Below are positions 1 to 7,863 of a DNA stretch of 40,509 nucleotides, in pieces. The notes beneath the pieces were generated by a model. It had not been told where the DNA came from. It did not search any database and saw only the letters and a program-made list of their open reading frames with translations. Source of the DNA: Lactifluus volemus. Lineage: Eukaryota > Basidiomycota > Agaricomycetes > Russulales > Russulaceae. A program made the translations under genes and the position numbers. Where the stretch lies: NCBI GenBank assembly GCA_022376515.1, contig WTXI01000318.1, positions 1 to 40,509 of the forward strand. The letters run 5' to 3'. Each line of letters begins with the position of its first letter. Position 1 is the stretch's first letter.

Positions 1-1
1 C

Positions 2-301
2 TGGCGCATTCACAATGTCTTCCACGCGTCCTTGTTGACACCTTACAAGGAGACAGAAGAGCATGGGCGTAACTTCGCAGAACCGCCACCTGATCTGATG
101 GAAGGCGAACCAGAATATGAGGTGGAGCAGATCATTGATGCGCGCAAGAGAGGGAAGGCAGAAAAGCTTGAGTATCTCCTTCGTTGGAAGGGATATTCAC
201 CCGCTCATGATAGTTGGGAACCTGCTGGCAATGTGAAGGCTCCAGAACTCATTAAGGAGTTCTATCAACGCAACCCCAATGCGATAGGGGAGGGAGGATA
301 A
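2..301 (+). CDS. pol C-terminus with chromodomain (5' truncated by window edge)
   Basis: The reading frame is open from the window edge to TAA at 299-301. The visible 99 residues begin with the integrase tail motif WRIHNVFHASLL. A chromodomain follows, recognised by EYEVEQIIDARKR, then EYLLRWKGYSPAHDSWEP and ending near APELIKEFY. Chromodomains at the end of chromovirus integrases are known to steer integration to modified histones. The aromatic-cage positions (Y in EYEVE, W in RWKGY, W in DSWEP) are present. The frame stops before the next gene, unlike family Z where the 3' gene is fused in frame. Confidence 0.92.
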   Translation, partial: WRIHNVFHASLLTPYKETEEHGRNFAEPPPDLMEGEPEYEVEQIIDARKRGKAEKLEYLLRWKGYSPAHDSWEPAGNVKAPELIKEFYQRNPNAIGEGG

Positions 302-357
302 AAGCGAAAAGAAAAAGACGAATCCGCACCATCACCACTCCTACTATCTCCTCCTCC

Positions 358-1257
358 ATGAGTAATGCCCTACAACTTGCGTTCCAATACCCCAACTCAG
401 AGGAGGACTACCTCCAACTCCTCGACTCGTCGTTCAACTCCCTCGCGGTCTGTGAGGGGGGAGAGTGGTCCCTCTCAGAGACGTCCCTTGCCGCGGACAC
501 CCCAGCAGGACCAACCCAGATCAGCACCTCCACCGTACAGGAGGACCACCCGCTCGCCTCGCCAAGAGCCTCGCCGAAGCCCCTCATACCACCCGAGGAC
601 CCCATCTCCTCTCCCAGGACCAACGCCGCCTCCCCAACTCTCGCCTATCCAGGAAGCCCTGGAGACACTAGCGGCGGACATGAGATTCCAACCAGAAGTC
701 ATGTCGCTGGAGACCCCCACACGCTGCGATCCGAACCCCCTCACGATCCCTGGAAGGTCTTCAGCTGGGCCCAACCTTCTGCAGGTGACGGTGCTCATCA
801 ACTCCAGGGGATACGTGCAGCAGATGGGGACGGCCTACGTCCACTCGTCGTCGCGTCTTCGTCGCATGGGGGGCCGTCTGGTGGTGATTCCGGAATCAGC
901 CCTCTGAGAGTCATTGGCAAGCGCAAGAGGAGGGGGAAGAAGTCATTTTATTGCGGCAAGTGTAACAAGGACGGGGTGGACCACAAGTACGAAAACTGTC
1001 CTTTGTGGAGGGAGTGCCTCTATTGCCAGAAGAGAGGGCACTACTCCCATGATTGTCATCACCCCCATGTGCGTTGCACTGTCTACAGGTGCCGGGTCTT
1101 CACAGACCACCAGTACTATGGGAGGGAGTGTCCTGTCAAGGCCACGGAGTTGCAGCCCATTGCTCATCATTGGGATGAGTATGACGCAGATGACGTCGAT
1201 GCAGGTGAGGCGCTTTGGGATGACATTGACTGGGAATCCATAGACAGGGGTGACTGA
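358..1257 (+). CDS. 3' accessory gene, frame A: Cys/His zinc-array protein (299 aa)
   Basis: ATG at 358, stop at 1255-1257, function unknown. The first ~195 residues are Ser/Pro-rich. A basic KRKRRGKK stretch precedes a Cys/His array starting at YCGKC (about residue 198). The spacing is C-x2-C-x6-H-x4-C-x5-C-x2-C-x4-H-x4-C-x3-H-x2-C-x4-C-x5-H-x6-C. The C-terminus is acidic (DDIDWESIDRGD). The same ligand order occurs in the family-Z elements at 13568-14914 and 4397-4751, so this part is under selection. It resembles zinc knuckles in style and may bind nucleic acid, which is inference. It lies between pol and the 3' LTR, the position of env or ORF3 in other elements. A second frame overlaps it. 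Confidence 0.75.
   Translation: MSNALQLAFQYPNSEEDYLQLLDSSFNSLAVCEGGEWSLSETSLAADTPAGPTQISTSTVQEDHPLASPRASPKPLIPPEDPISSPRTNAASPTLAYPGSPGDTSGGHEIPTRSHVAGDPHTLRSEPPHDPWKVFSWAQPSAGDGAHQLQGIRAADGDGLRPLVVASSSHGGPSGGDSGISPLRVIGKRKRRGKKSFYCGKCNKDGVDHKYENCPLWRECLYCQKRGHYSHDCHHPHVRCTVYRCRVFTDHQYYGRECPVKATELQPIAHHWDEYDADDVDAGEALWDDIDWESIDRGD
365..907 (+). CDS. overlapping frame B protein (180 aa)
   Basis: ATG at 365 is only 7 nt after the frame-A ATG, and the phase is +1 relative to A. The N-terminal two thirds are rich in Arg, Ser, Thr and Pro (starting MPYNLRSNTPTQRR). The C-terminal ~45 residues look folded and include QVTVLINSRGYVQQMGTA and a final LVVIPESAL. The family-Z frame-B ORFs carry a similar block (MTVTLTTTSGQGVQFMTA, then RLAWNGSSIV) at the same place and in the same phase relative to A. 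This makes a random open frame unlikely. Alternative: part of B is joined to A by frameshifting or splicing. Confidence 0.55.
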   Translation: MPYNLRSNTPTQRRTTSNSSTRRSTPSRSVRGESGPSQRRPLPRTPQQDQPRSAPPPYRRTTRSPRQEPRRSPSYHPRTPSPLPGPTPPPQLSPIQEALETLAADMRFQPEVMSLETPTRCDPNPLTIPGRSSAGPNLLQVTVLINSRGYVQQMGTAYVHSSSRLRRMGGRLVVIPESAL

Positions 1258-1280
1258 GGCGCATGGTGGTACATGCGCCT

Positions 1281-1294
1281 AGGAGAGAGGGTAC
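1281..1294 (+). other. polypurine tract before 3' LTR (family Y)
   Basis: A purine-rich run, AGGAGAGAGGG, ends three bases before the LTR start. This is the usual place for plus-strand priming in LTR retrotransposons. Confidence 0.6.
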
Positions 1295-2169
1295 TGTTAC
1301 GGTTATGCGGGCCGCCCGGCCCATTTCTTACTGTTTTCCGTCTGATTTTCGACTTGTGTTGTGACCTAGGATCCCTTTCCTTGGCCAGTCCCTTCTGTTC
1401 CGTTTCTAGGGGCTGTGCGTCGCCGTTTTGGACGTGTATTTGACTCAGGGATCATGACTCAAATCTTGAGTCAGCGTTCTTGACTCAGATCTTGAGTCAG
1501 ACGCACTGAGTCAGTTCTTGAGTCATCAGAACTGACTCAGGTCCTTAGTCAATAGTCTTGACTTCGCTACTGTACTGTGACCTTTGTAGGATAGTTGGCT
1601 GGCCCTCTGTACGCATAAATAGGGCCCTATGGACGAGCTAAAGCCCCAGCTTCAGCTTCGTCGAGAATCACAGTTGTTGCTTGACACTCAAACTCCCTCT
1701 CTTTTTCTTGTGCATCCCCTCTTCGTACCTTTGGTTGAGGTACCTTCGCGCCACAATCAGAACATCTGTTTGCTTGTTTACGCCTTGTAAATAAGCTCAC
1801 AGACGCTCTGAACCTTGTACGAAATCGAGGGTGAAGGATTGTCTGAATCCCTTCCCTTCCATTTCGCACAAACCCTAGTTCAACCTCCCACGAGTGTCCT
1901 TGGAAGGCGAGCACCCCTTGCATTCCAAATACACTCGCGCCCGCATTGCGGTTGAACCTACAGATCGTCCTTCGTCCATCTGCCACCGTCTATCCTCTTT
2001 AGGAACGGTAACTCCGACCATCGCGTGCGCCGGCCCGTACTACCCGCCTCACGCGATACAGAACCAAGAGTTCGCACAGTCAAGTCTATCCTTCACAGGA
2101 ACTCGCCTGCGCGTCCTCTATTGATTAATTGAAGCTCACTCCGAGCCACGGTCCCTGTGAACCGTGACA
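1295..2169 (+). repeat. 3' LTR, family Y (875 bp)
   Basis: It begins TGTTACGGTTATGCGGG and ends GTGAACCGTGACA, with imperfect terminal inverted repeats. Reverse-oriented copies at 5694-6628, 20971-21906 and 29498-29758 confirm both ends. U3 carries a dense block of TGA(C/G)TCA sites at 1441-1539 and a TATA-like ATAAATA at 1615. The internal ORFs found on both strands here are not genes. Confidence 0.92.
1441..1539. promoter_or_regulatory. cluster of eight TGA(C/G)TCA (Gcn4/AP-1-type bZIP) sites
   Basis: Perfect copies start at 1441, 1455, 1467, 1481, 1493, 1507, 1519 and 1533, and a decayed TTAGTCA lies at 1545. The block is about 75-175 bp upstream of ATAAATA at 1615. TGASTCA is the established binding site of Gcn4/AP-1 bZIP factors. 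Other family-Y LTR copies keep 7-8 sites, so the array is a family character. Confidence 0.7.
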
Positions 2170-3004
2170 CATGGCCCAGTTCGTCCATAACTCATGGCCA
2201 AACGCCACAACCGGATTTACTCCGTACGAACTTCTCATCGGATATACCCCTCTCGTTGCGACTTCTCGGATCACAAGCCATCTACCCTATGTCAACAAAA
2301 GATCCGAAGAACTCAAAAACATCCGAGAAAAGGCCCGATCAGCAATGAAACATGCACAGACCCTCCTTCACAAACGCACAGAACACAAGAAGGGTCAACG
2401 CCACTACCGAAAATATGCCGTAGGAGAAAAGGTCTGGCTTGAGGGCACTAATCTCAAAATGACGCACCTCAGTAGCAAACTAGCCCCAAAACGCTACGGA
2501 CCTTTTACAATCACCAAAGTCATATCACCGGTAGTTGTACGCCTCAAACTCCCAGATCGATGGCAGATTCATGATGTATTTCACACATCACTGATCGCTC
2601 CCTATACGGAAACACCCGAACATGGTCCGAACTTCGAACAGCCCGCACCGGAACTTGTAGATGGAGAAGAAGAATACGAAGTGGAAGCTGTTCTAGGGTC
2701 CAGACGTATCGGACCAAAGAACAAAACCAAACTCCAATATCTCCTAAAGTGGAAAGGTTATTCTGCCGCACACAACACATGGGAACCAGCCGAGAATGTT
2801 GATGCTCCAGAACTACTCACAGCCTTTTACAAAGCCCAACCAAAAGCTATAAGAACCCTCCTACTTCAGCAAGAAACGACATCACCAACTTTCATCCCCA
2901 CCACTACAACTACCACCACCACACCACCACTACCTACTTCCCTCATAGTTCGACGTATGCAACATGTCCCAGCCAAATATGACCTACCCGCACCACGTCC
3001 CATC
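2170..3004 (+). pseudogene. pol fragment: integrase C-terminus, GPY/F-like module and chromodomain
   Basis: The frame starts inside integrase at MAQFVHNSWPNATTGFTPYE because a family-Y element interrupts the codons upstream. It passes through KRYGPFTITKVIS (GPY/F-like) and then the chromodomain (EEYEVEAVLGSRR, YLLKWKGYSAAHNTWEP). It continues in frame into a Thr-rich linker until the Z LTR at 3005. The codon after KLPD is CGA (Arg); the homologous codon in the other Z copy is TGA, so this copy shows the undamaged state. The stop seen at 3031 lies inside the inserted LTR. Confidence 0.88.
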
Positions 3005-3611
3005 TGTTATGGACAGACACGTGGTTGCTGACTCATACTATACATTTTCGGACTGATGACTCATTTCTGCTGACTCCCTTGCTTATGTGGATGGACTGCC
3101 GATCGCTTTGTTTCAGATCGCTTACTTATTTCTCTCACGGTACAGCCTCACACAGCACCGTATAGCCTCAAGCAACAGCCACATGCACAGGATGACTCGC
3201 TGATTCCTGGAACATGTTTCAAAACCTGAAAGCTGTACGAAGGTCACAGCCCCTACGGCTGTGTACATAGCCTCGTTCCTTTCTATATATAAACCCTGTA
3301 CTTTCTGCCCTAGAGACCTTAAGTCTCAGTTTTGTTTCGCAATCCAAGTCTTCTATCTATTAGAACCTTGCTTGCCTAGAAGCATCAGACCTGAGAGAAC
3401 CCTCTTGACATCACGCTCTTCGACTTCTTGACACTTTGGTCTTATCCCTAAGCCCAAAGCCCTTGACCTCTGAAACGCTCTTGACTTAGTCGTTTACTAA
3501 GTCTCATCCTTATCGAACCTTTGATCTTGACTTGCACGTCTTGCAAGTCTCGCTCTTGACTTCACGAACGATCGTACACTTCGTACAAAGGTCCTACTTG
3601 GAACCTTAACA
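3005..3611 (+). repeat. solo LTR, family Z, inserted in a family-Z element (607 bp)
   Basis: TGTTATGGAC...GAACCTTAACA flanked by CCATC at 3000-3004 and 3612-3616. The other Z element has a single uninterrupted copy of this site, which proves the insertion. It contains a TATA box (TATATATAAA, 3284) and, 37 bp on, AAGTCTCAGTTTTG at 3321, the predicted transcript start. Downstream are several CTTGAC repeats and short hairpins. Confidence 0.93.
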
Positions 3612-3680
3612 CCATCCGCCCGGTCCACCCATCGTCCCTCATCTACCAATCATCGTTCGGCCTCTCCACCGTTTATCCCA

Positions 3681-4187
3681 GTGAGCTATACACGGCGTCC
3701 GAGAAACCGATCCCCGACCCCCGTTCCCCCACCTTATATCCGCGAATTACCCCGCTCGACGACACCCTCAGAGAGTCGCTCTTTCAGGCCTGCGAGTTCG
3801 CAGCATGGGCCATACAACAACCCAAACCGACGAGTTCGCTTTGGGACTACCTCACACCTACCTCCGACCACCCGCGGTCCCCACTCCCCATCCTCGCATC
3901 GCCAACGTGGCACGAGGACCTCCCCGATTTTGGTGGACTCCTGCGGAGCGACGCCGCCCCCTCCCCACCAAACAACCAACTACCCTCCTTACCAAGCTCA
4001 CCGGCCTCTAACGTCCGCGACTCGCCCGCCTCATCTATCTCCCCTATCCAGGACGACGAACTCGGATGGGCATTTAATAATGACGGCAACGCTGACAACG
4101 ACGAGTGGCCAAGGAGTCCAATTCATGACAGCACGCATTCCCTTCACTGCACGACTTGCATGGAACGGGTCGTCAATAGTAAGGTAG
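3681..4187 (+). CDS. overlapping frame B ORF of the Z element (168 aa, 3' end cut by MITE)
   Basis: In +1 phase relative to frame A, the product starts SYTRRPRNRSPTP and ends RLAWNGSSIV just as the MITE begins. It carries the block GHLIMTATLTTTSGQGVQFM seen in the other Z copy and, more distantly, in family Y. The listed start is a non-ATG codon; in the intact Z copy the frame extends about 36 residues further upstream to an ATG, which in this copy is displaced by the solo LTR. Confidence 0.5.
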   Translation: MSYTRRPRNRSPTPVPPPYIRELPRSTTPSESRSFRPASSQHGPYNNPNRRVRFGTTSHLPPTTRGPHSPSSHRQRGTRTSPILVDSCGATPPPPHQTTNYPPYQAHRPLTSATRPPHLSPLSRTTNSDGHLIMTATLTTTSGQGVQFMTARIPFTARLAWNGSSIVR

Positions 4188-4396
4188 GGGACACAAGGTT
4201 TGGGCACTTTAGGGTTACCTTCCAACTTGAATTCCTCACTCAGATCAACATATTTTTTAAAAGTGCTCCCTGAGATACAAAGCTACATGATTACTCTTTC
4301 AACCTCAGGAGCCAGAATTGAATTTTCATGAATTGTGGGTGAGGAATAGATGATTAGGGTTACAAAACCCGTGCTGAATCCAAGTGACCCCTACCT
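4182..4396. mobile_element. 215-bp MITE, Tc1/mariner type (TA duplication)
   Basis: The ends are AGGTAGGGGACAC and, inverted, AGGTAGGGGTCAC. The imperfect inverted repeat extends about 25 bp. TA lies at 4180-4181 and 4397-4398. The other Z element has the empty site (AATAG-TA-GCAGTGG). There is no coding capacity. The TIRs differ from those of the Tc1-like element at 7756-10753, so that transposase is not its obvious partner. Confidence 0.85.
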
Positions 4397-4785
4397 TAGC
4401 AGTGGAACCGCCGCTGATAGCGCAGCAGCCAGGGTCACGCACACACCCTATTGTGGTCGATGCAAGCGACGAAACCCCGGACACCTCTACATCGAGTGCC
4501 CCCTCCACCAATGGTGCGAATGGTGTGCTGACTACGGCCATTCAGGCCCTTCGTGTCATGAACCCCACCAGCAATGCAAGTTCGGAGACGCTTGTAGAGT
4601 CCCCCTAGAACACCCTCATTGGCACTGGTCGTGCCCCTACACCGACGACAAGAAGGCTTACCTTTGGTACGGCCACGGTGTCGATCGCTCCACGTCTGGC
4701 TGGATCAACGCGGAGATGAGTGACTGGGACTATGCTGCTGACCGTGAGTAAACGCAGGTGGGACTGCGCCTTAGACGGGGGATGG

Positions 4786-5390
4786 TGTTACGGACTGACA
4801 CGTGTTTGCTGACTCATACTATACATTTTCGAACTACTGACTCATTTCTGCTGACTATTTGCTTATGTGAATGGACTGCCGATCGCTTTGTTTCAGATCG
4901 CTTACTTATTTTCTCTCACGATACAGCCTTACACAGCACCGTACAGCCTCAAGCAACAGCCACATGCACAGGATGACTTGCGGATTCCTGAAACATGTTT
5001 CAAACCCTGAAAGCTGTACGAAGGTCACAGCCCCTACGGCTGTGTACATAGCCTCGCTCTTCTCTATATAAACCCTGTACCTTCGGCCCTAGAGACCTTA
5101 AGTCTCAGTTTTGTTTCGCAATCCAAGTCTTCTATCTATTAGAACCTTGCTTGCCTAGAAGCATCAGACCTGAGAGAACCCTCTTGACATCACGCTCTTC
5201 GACTTCTTGACACTTTGGTCTTATCCCTAAGCCCAAAGCCCTTGACCTCTGAAACGCTCTTGACTTAGTCGTTTACTAAGTCTCATCCTTATCGAACCTT
5301 TGATCTTGACTTGCACGTCTTACAAGTCTCGCTCTTGACTTCACGAACGATCGTACACTTCGTACAAAGGTCCTACTTGGAACCTTAACA
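4786..5390 (+). repeat. 3' LTR, family Z (605 bp)
   Basis: It begins TGTTACGGACTGACACG directly after the purine tract GACGGGGGATGG and ends GGAACCTTAACA. It holds TATATAAA and the downstream AAGTCTCAGTTTTG, as in the other Z LTRs. Two TGACTCA sites lie near its start. Confidence 0.92.
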
Positions 5391-5533
5391 GGCTATATCG
5401 TGAGAGAAATAAGTAAGCGATCTGAAACAAAGTGATCGGCAGTCCATTCGCATAAGCAAGGGAGTCAGCAGAAATGAGTCATCAGTCCGAAAATGTATAG
5501 TATGAGTCAGCAAACACGTGTCAGTCCATAACA
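5391..5533 (-). repeat. inverted Z-LTR fragment (143 bp)
   Basis: This is the reverse complement of the first ~143 bp of a Z LTR. It ends with CAGTCCATAACA at 5533 and is broken exactly at the end of the neighbouring 3' LTR. The simplest reading is that the Z element inserted into an older, reverse-oriented Z LTR. Confidence 0.85.
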
Positions 5534-5693
5534 TGTTCCCACCCCCGGAGTTATTGTGGCCACAGATTCCTGTGCCCACAATGTAATTATCCAGATCGTG
5601 TGTCTCGGTGACTTGGACTGCATGGTACATACACCTCAGTCAGAAGGTATCATTCTCTTGGACGAGACCAGCTCTGCAGTGGTTTACGCAGGC
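5534..5693 (+). other. anonymous sequence, possible gene fragment
   Basis: One + frame reads GVIVATDSCAHNVIIQIVCL and continues to ETSSAVVYAG at the solo LTR, which looks more protein-like than chance. After removing the LTR and one CAGGC copy the frame stops within three codons. I do not recognise a family. The resemblance to a beta-propeller-type repeat is weak and I do not claim it. Confidence 0.25.
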
Positions 5694-6628
5694 TGTCACG
5701 GTTCACAGGGACCGTGGCTCGAAGTGAGCGTCGTTCTGGTTAGCTATTTGCTGTGGCGAGTCGGACAAGACTAGCAACACCAAATAGTCGATTCTAGCAC
5801 GCGCAGGCAAGGTCCTGTGTGGAGTAGACTTGACTGTACGAACTCTGGGTGTCTGTATCGCGCGAGACAGACTAGCGGACCGGCGCACGCGATGGTCGGA
5901 GTTACCATTCCCAAAAGGGATAGACGGTGGCAGATGGGTTAATGACGATGTGTAGGTTCAACCGCAACACGGGCGCGAGTGTAATTGGAATGCAAGAGAT
6001 GCTCGCCTTCCAAGGACACTCGTGAGAGGTTAAACTAAGGTTCGAGAGCGGACGCGGGGTGAGAAGTGGGGACTACTTCTCACAGCGCGTTCGTATTAGG
6101 GTTCAGGCGTCTGGGGACTTGTTGCACGGAAATGGAACAAGTTCACAGATGTCTGATCGTGGCGTGAAGTACCTGGATCAAGGTACGAAGAGGGGATTCA
6201 CAAGAAGAGAGGAGGAGACGCGATGCAAGTGTGAGCAGGAGACAATGAACTGCGATTCTAGACGAAGCTGAAGCTGGGGCTTTAGCTCGTCTACAGGGCC
6301 CTATTTATGTGTACAGAGGGCCAGCTAACTATCCTACAAAGGTCACAGTACAGTAGCGAAGTCAAGACTATTGACTAAGGACCTGAGTCAGTTCTGATGA
6401 CTCAAGAACTGACTTAGTGCGTCTGACTCAAGATCTGAGTCAAGAACGCTGACTCAAGATTTGAGTCATGATCCCTGAGTCAAATACACGTCCAAAACGG
6501 CGACGCACAGCCCCTAGAAGCGGAACAGAAGGGGCTGGCCAAGGAAGGGGATCCTAGGTCACAACACAAGTTGAAAATCAGACAGAAAACAGTAAGAAAT
6601 GGGCCGGACGGCCCGCATAACTGTAACA
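5694..6628 (-). repeat. solo LTR, family Y, reverse (935 bp)
   Basis: Starts TGTCACGGTTCACAGGG and ends GCATAACTGTAACA; target duplication CAGGC at 5689-5693 and 6629-6633. There is no internal coding sequence, so it is the product of LTR-LTR recombination. Seven TGA(C/G)TCA sites remain in its U3 (about 6380-6485). Confidence 0.93.
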
Positions 6629-6633
6629 CAGGC

Positions 6634-7500
6634 ACTTCATGAAAATCCTCACGATCCGCTCAGGCACCAATATGGCCTTTCTGTCATGGCGCTTTACCGC
6701 TTGGGATTTCGACTTGTTGAAGGCTGCTCGAAAACTTTTCAGGCCTGCCCACCAAACTTCCCGTTTTTCTGCACGAATTTTGCCAGCTCCAAGATGCTTT
6801 CTGTAGTCGTATGTGTTTTTGGCCTAACACTTTCTTCCTTGAATCTCACCACAGCACCCAACAGATTGTCATACATTTACTCGTGACCTCGGCACCCAAG
6901 TCAAACTTGACAATGCCCGCTCTTGATGTTCTCAACAATGCGGTTGCTCTGTTAGAGGCTGGCACTGAAAGTGGCAGCACCAAGAATATAGTGAGCTGCG
7001 CTTCGCGATGGCGCTCCCCAAATCGACAATAATGTTCCCTTCCACAGGAAAAGGTGCGCAACCTACATCACGAGGCCCGCGAGGCAGTGGGAAAGGTCGG
7101 AGGCTTGGAAGATGACCTGCCTACGCAATTGGAAGCAGACCAACTCGACAGGCTCTCAGGCTGGACGCGGGTGGGTCACCTTCGAGTTCCGTCATGTCCG
7201 AGCACCTTGCGACCGATTATCGTGCAGTGAGCAGGCTCGAAGCACCGACGCCTTCTCACCATGTATCAGCCTACTCGTATACTCCACCGGACCCACAACT
7301 CGTGCAACAGTGCGCTCGGGTGCTTCGATCCCTCGTGTGTTCCCAGGTGAAGAGGACTTTGGGGTACCAGTGGGGCAGGACGCCGACAGCGATCCCGAAG
7401 CCGACATGAAGAGATGTGTGATGCTCTCCAGCCATACTTTCTTGTGTAGTTACATTGTATTAAGATTAAGGTCGTTTCAAATTCATAGACTGCTTCAACA
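6634..7500 (+). other. anonymous region with possible decayed spliced gene
   Basis: No clear gene. A plausible exon (MPALDVLNNAVALLEAGTES, from about 6911) could splice with GT...CACAG near 6991-7047 into EKVRNLHHEAREAVGKVGG. That frame is lost after a few tens of residues. Another frame (MSEHLATDYRAVSRLEAPTP, 7194) also looks coding-like, so a gene broken by small indels is possible. Function is not recognised. Confidence 0.25.
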
Positions 7501-7755
7501 CAGCTGTGGCCAAACCACCTGATCTCGCAGGAAACCTGCGCCCGTGGCCACGGGCACTCCATGGGCACGGGCATGGGGTCACCGAATTTTTGGCCGCGGG
7601 CCACGCGTGCTCATCATAACATAATAGATCTGATTCTTAAAAAAAAAACTATCAAAGCAGAATTAAGCAGAATTAAGTAAAGTTAAGACAAATTTGTCAC
7701 AAAGTAGGTTTTCAAACAGGTGCTTAAACTTCCTTACTATTTGTTTTGGTTCTTA

Positions 7756-7807
7756 CAGCCACTTTCATAAATATGCGGAATCGAATAAATTTTTTTTGGT
7801 AGGACCC
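7756..7807 (+). repeat. left TIR of the Tc1-like element
   Basis: Perfect 52-bp inverted match to 10702-10753. It includes a run of eight T and ends GGTAGGACCC. It abuts TA at 7754-7755. Confidence 0.92.
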
Positions 7808-7863
7808 TGAAACTGTCTAAGCCTGAAGCTGTCTCGACGCGTAACTGTGACTTACACTTGAAC

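Larger units (their letters stand above)
1..2169 (+). mobile_element. Ty3/gypsy chromovirus, family Y, 3' part
   Basis: This is the 3' end of an LTR retrotransposon whose 5' part lies left of the window. In order it shows the end of pol with a chromodomain, an extra 3' gene region with two overlapping frames, a purine-rich tract and a 3' LTR. The LTR ends at 2169 and CATGG follows, which is where the integrase gene of another element resumes. The element is therefore nested in the family-Z element. A 5' LTR preceded by CATGG is expected outside the window. Confidence 0.9.
3612..4751 (+). pseudogene. 3' accessory gene frame A of the Z element, split by a MITE
   Basis: The frame fused to pol resumes after the solo LTR, with DTLRESLFQACEFAAWAIQQ nearly as in the other Z copy. 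It runs to the MITE at 4182 and resumes after 4398. The Cys/His array (YCGRC, CPLHQWCEWC, CHEPHQQC) follows, and the frame ends WDYAADRE at 4749-4751. Ligand positions match the family-Y protein. The MITE is 215 bp plus a 2-bp duplication and introduces stops, so this copy cannot make the whole protein. Confidence 0.8.
2170..5390 (+). mobile_element. Ty3/gypsy chromovirus, family Z, 3' portion, broken by insertions
   Basis: Closely related to the full-length element at 12927-20596 on the other strand. It resumes at CATGG in the integrase gene (the rest was displaced by the family-Y insertion). It continues through the integrase tail and chromodomain, a Z-LTR insertion, the overlapping 3' genes, a MITE and its own 3' LTR. 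The missing 5' part should lie left of the window. Confidence 0.88.

Noticed and set aside
1441..1551. Regular short repeats resembling a CRISPR-like array
   Set aside because: The units are 7-bp bZIP palindromes in an LTR of a eukaryotic element, with no spacer-repeat structure.
5694..6628. Element with TGTCACGG start taken at first as a separate LTR family
   Set aside because: It is the reverse orientation of family Y; start and end match the inverted ends of 1295-2169.
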